NCBI GenBank assembly: GCA_051453625.1
Contig: JBOZIK010000001.1
Coordinates: 56,925,749-56,948,938, forward strand
Reading direction: 5' to 3'
From: Welwitschia mirabilis
Lineage: Eukaryota; Gnetophyta; Gnetopsida; Welwitschiales
DNA: 23,190 bases
Shown here: in pieces, positions 20,441 to 23,190 of the stretch
Numbering within the stretch: the first letter of the stretch is position 1
How the letters are laid out: the number at the start of each line of letters is the position of its first letter
Notes under the pieces: model-generated
Database searches by the model: none
Told to the model about the DNA's origin: nothing
Seen by the model: only the letters and a program-made list of their open reading frames with translations
Program-made: the position numbers and the translations under genes

Positions 20441-21068
20441 AAAACGAACCATCCCTAGTAAAGTCTTCCTAGATCAATCCATTAGTAACTTGGTTTTTAA
20501 GAAGTGTTCAAAATTTAAAGATTCAAGGGCAGCAACTGTTAGTGTCACTTTAGAGAAGAACCATAGAATTAAGAAAGCCTTGATAGATATAGGTGCTACT
20601 ATTAATATCATGCCCTTACATATTTGTAAATACTTAGGATTAGAAGAATGAATAAAACCTACATACATTATCTTGGAGTTAGCTGATGCATCCATAAAAA
20701 GACCTTTAAGTATGATAAAAGACTTGGTTATTTAGATCGAGGAAGCTTTCTATCCCATAGATGTAGTTGTTTTAGAAGTTGAGCATTAAAATAAATATCC
20801 CCTACTTCTAGGTAGAGCTTTCTGTGTAACCGCCCATTGCATTATAGACACTAGAACTGAATTAATGAAATGTCATTTTAGAAATAAACAATTTTCAATA
20901 CAAGTCTTTGATGTCACTGAAAAAGATTTAAGAAACAATTTAGGTTTAGAAGAATATATAAAACCAACCCTATCTTTACAGAACCATCCAAACCTAAAGC
21001 AAATTGTAAAAGAACAAATCATAAAAATAATGGATGGAAAATGGTATGCACATATAGAAAACGATTAA
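20433..21068 (+). pseudogene. aspartic protease relic, possibly fused to the integrase C-terminal end
   Basis: Retropepsin-type protease for polyprotein processing. In one continuous frame it shows ALIDIGATINIMPLHICKYL with the catalytic Asp at 20586-20588 and the D-x-G-A motif intact. LELADASIKRPL follows, then NKYPLLLGRAFCVTAHCIID (family PLILGRPF block), then FSIQVFDVTEKDL. Only three stops interrupt it (TGA 20649, TAG 20733, TAA 20787), all explicable by C-to-T change. The last residues, IKIMDGKWYAHIEND before TAA 21066, resemble the extreme C-terminus of Athila integrase (VNGQRLK..) and the minus-strand end (FNGQMSKIYENV). This suggests an in-frame internal deletion; the fusion is moderately supported. 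Confidence 0.85.
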
Positions 21069-23190
21069 AATAACATGAGGAACTTTTAAATACAACTGTG
21101 AACATAGTAGAAGCATTTGTTTCCTACCTAAGTTCTTTCTTAGCCTACTCCTTAGATTAAATATTATAACTTCACCTGATCATTTTTTAACTTGACTTGT
21201 GTATTACTTTATAAAGTATTATGTTTAGTTTTATACTTGGGCATTTATAAGTGGTAAGATTGGATTTACCCAATCTTTAGACGTTCTCATATCTATGGAC
21301 TATATTTATAGAAAGATACCTTGTTTCTTGTGTTATTTTTTTCAACGGTGGTTAAATCTTAAGTTATTAAAGAGTTTTCTTTTCTATACCTTAGTCTTTT
21401 TTAAGTGTATAATCCTGTGGAAATTATCTTTTATCTCTAAAAAAAAAAAAGAAAGAAAAAAAGAAAGAAGGAAAAAAAGAAAGACAAAGAAAGAAAGAAA
21501 AGAAATACATGATGTCCTATCACAAGTACACTGGGGCACATATTTCTGAGAAGAGCCTTTGGTAGTGTACTATGATAGATGTGGGAACTCTACTGGGGGG
21601 TTAGTTGGCCATGCTTCACGGGTCCTTACTTCTTTGATAGTGGTTGCACTCCACTCATCATGGCAAAAAGAAAAAAAATACAACTTTTAATATTTCCACT
21701 TGATCATTTCACTTTTGGAGATTTCCCAGTGAGTCCATTTCTCTAATACTTTTGATTTTGATCTTCATTGTTCTATACACTTAAAACCTTGGATATTGCT
21801 ATAATCACTACCTTTTTGAATAAACTTTATAGAGTTAATACATTTTAGTCATACATCTTTATTTAGGTAATGTTATGATGTTTTCCTTTGGACTTTGCTA
21901 ACGTTAGTACTTAGAATAGGTAAATAATCTTCTTCTTGTTTCTTGCGTTTATTTTCCCTCTACTTTCCTTCTGTTTTCATGTCTACTATTTTCTAGTTAT
22001 TTTTGCATTTTCTTCTTTTTCTTAAGAGTTTACTTATTTAGTAGTTTTCATTCCAGTTTTTCTTACAATTTTTTAACCTAGATAGTATGTTTTCCTTCTG
22101 CCATAGTCTTTACTTTTCCATGTGCTTTTCAATTTCTATTTTTTTCAATACTGTCACTTCGAGGCTTACCTTCTTGGTTGATACTTTTTTTCTGAAACTC
22201 CTTTTGATGACCAATCATCCACTTAGTCATCCAGACAACATTTAGGATGACGGTCTGAATTTTTCTAATAGTCGTCTTTGGACTAACGTCTGTATAATAT
22301 GATCGGACAACAGTGCGTTATAAGCATGTCCTAAACCATTTTTTCTCATTTTTCACTTATTTCCTTGTCTTTTTCCTCCATTCTTTTGAGAAACGACGAT
22401 CCTTCTGGCTAGTACCAATATTTTGGGACTTATTCCACCTGATTTTCTTGTCATATTCATGAGTTTTTACCACATTTGCAAAAATGAGGTATCTTTCTCT
22501 CTCCTCCTAATTTTTCAATTTTTTCTCTCATTTTTTAGCCTCTTGATGTATAGTTTTCATGTATGTTGTTCATTTTTTCGCAGTCTACATGTTAAAACTT
22601 ACGGGGCTGATTTTCACTGTGTATTTTTTGAGTTATGATGATTTTTGCATTTTACGAGGAATTCTCCTATTCTTACCTTTCGCACTTGTTTTCTCATAAA
22701 CTATAAGTTGAATCATAGTGGTCCTTTAGGTAAAATTGCTTAGTGTGATGTGCTCTACGACTTTATGTAATTAGATTTTTCATTTGAGTACTTTGATTTT
22801 TTACCTCTCATGGGATCCACTACATACGCAGCATTTAGATTTTCTTCATTTTTTGCCATTCATTTTATTGTGATTAGGTAATTTGGAATGTGTTATATAT
22901 TTTAGGAGGGGGTAAGACATATTTTTAGTATTTTTGATTTTTTTTTCAATTATGGGGTCATTATTTGCGCATCCATGTGATATTTTCATCATGTTTATCT
23001 AGTTTCGCATGACGAGTTTTATGTTTATGGTTGAGCAGGTCACATACATGTAGATATAGATAGGGAAAGGCTTTAAATGAATCTATAGAGTAGCCATTAG
23101 ATCCTTGGTTGAGCTTGAGATGTAGCACGAGAAGTCCATACACCCGTCACCTTGACACTGACGATCTTTGAGCATACAGATAACTAGCAT
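21069..23190 (+). other. 3' non-coding region of the plus-strand Athila-like element
   Basis: From about 21118 to 21665 it aligns with the post-integrase region of the minus copy (see 1-648). Beyond 21665 the minus copy leaves the window and no comparison is possible. Pyrimidine-rich stretches (21920-22200), GACAAC-type motifs (22230-22320) and a purine run AGGAGGGGGTAAGA (22904-22917) are present. No reading frame here is convincing. The 3' LTR, expected to begin TGTG(T/C)ATTTGATAGGG, is not reached. Confidence 0.7.
21439..21506 (+). repeat. purine (GAAA)n-rich simple repeat
   Basis: Degenerate A/G tract of about 68 bases. It causes a spurious Lys/Arg/Glu-rich open frame (21295-21549). It sits at the place homologous to the GA/TA microsatellite of the minus copy. 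Confidence 0.92.

Larger units (their letters stand above)
17305..23190 (+). mobile_element. Athila-like gag-protease deletion derivative, truncated by window end
   Basis: Same family as the minus-strand copy. It has 5' LTR, tRNA-Asp-type primer site, leader, gag, protease, then directly the family's 3' non-coding region. RT, RNase H and all but perhaps the last residues of integrase are absent. The five bases before the LTR are ACTTA, the candidate target duplication, but the far end is outside the window. It is visibly better preserved than the minus copy. Such an element could move only with RT and integrase supplied by a complete relative. Confidence 0.85.

Noticed and set aside
21295-21549. 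84-codon frame with a Lys/Arg/Glu-rich tail resembling a nuclear localisation or nucleic-acid binding segment
   Set aside because: The basic stretch is the translation of a GAAA simple repeat in the element's 3' non-coding region.
22423-22638. 71-codon Phe/Ser/Leu-rich frame as an env-like protein of the Athila element
   Set aside because: Athila elements can carry an env-like gene here, but there is no signal peptide plus ectodomain pattern and no collinear frame nearby. Pyrimidine-rich DNA alone explains it.
22904-22917. Purine run AGGAGGGGGTAAGA as the 3' polypurine tract of the plus-strand Athila-like element
   Set aside because: The sequence after it does not resemble the LTR start (TGTGTATTTGATAGGG), and no LTR sequence follows up to the window end. 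It may be an internal purine run.
1-23190. CRISPR arrays, tRNA or rRNA genes
   Set aside because: No regularly spaced identical repeats, no cloverleaf-capable tRNA sequence and no rRNA segment seen on either strand. The only tRNA-related signals are the retroelement primer sites.

Overview
This window looks like intergenic nuclear DNA of a flowering plant. It is AT-rich, contains one 100-N assembly gap and no intact cellular gene, and most of what can be recognised is decayed LTR retrotransposon. Two copies belong to one Athila-like Ty3/gypsy family and sit in opposite orientation at the two ends. A SIRE/Maximus-like Ty1/copia 3' end and one or more weaker relics lie between them. I cannot name the species.

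Layout. (1) 1-7886, minus strand: a near full-length Athila-like element read right to left. In that order it has a 5' LTR (7886-6643), a tRNA-Asp-type primer binding site (6640-6622), a leader, gag, protease, RT, RNase H, integrase (ending at 649) and a 3' non-coding region that runs off the left edge. Every domain is recognisable and every one is broken. (2) 7887-10680, plus strand: the 3' part of a copia element, with poorly readable coding remains, a tandem repeat containing the assembly gap, a polypurine tract (9110-9122) and an LTR (from 9124) that holds 75-bp tandem repeats. (3) 10681-17304: unassigned AT-rich DNA. It has two promoter-like TATA sites, unidentified broken reading frames (12186-12760), a relic resembling the plant-specific 'putative plant transposon protein' family (14130-15136), and a less AT-rich block with a minus-strand open frame and a 12-bp repeat (15980-17304). 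(4) 17305 to the right edge, plus strand: a second copy of the same Athila-like family, with 5' LTR (17305-18386), primer binding site (18389-18407), gag and protease. After the protease the sequence passes straight to the family's 3' non-coding region. RT, RNase H and nearly all of integrase are missing.

The two Athila copies explain each other. Their LTRs, primer sites, gag, protease and 3' regions align by eye, mostly with C-to-T and G-to-A differences, as expected from decay of methylated plant transposons. The plus copy is a gag-protease deletion derivative. If such a form ever moved, it would have needed RT and integrase from a full-length relative such as the minus copy's ancestor. Its 3' LTR lies beyond the window, so full length, target duplication and insertion age cannot be judged here.
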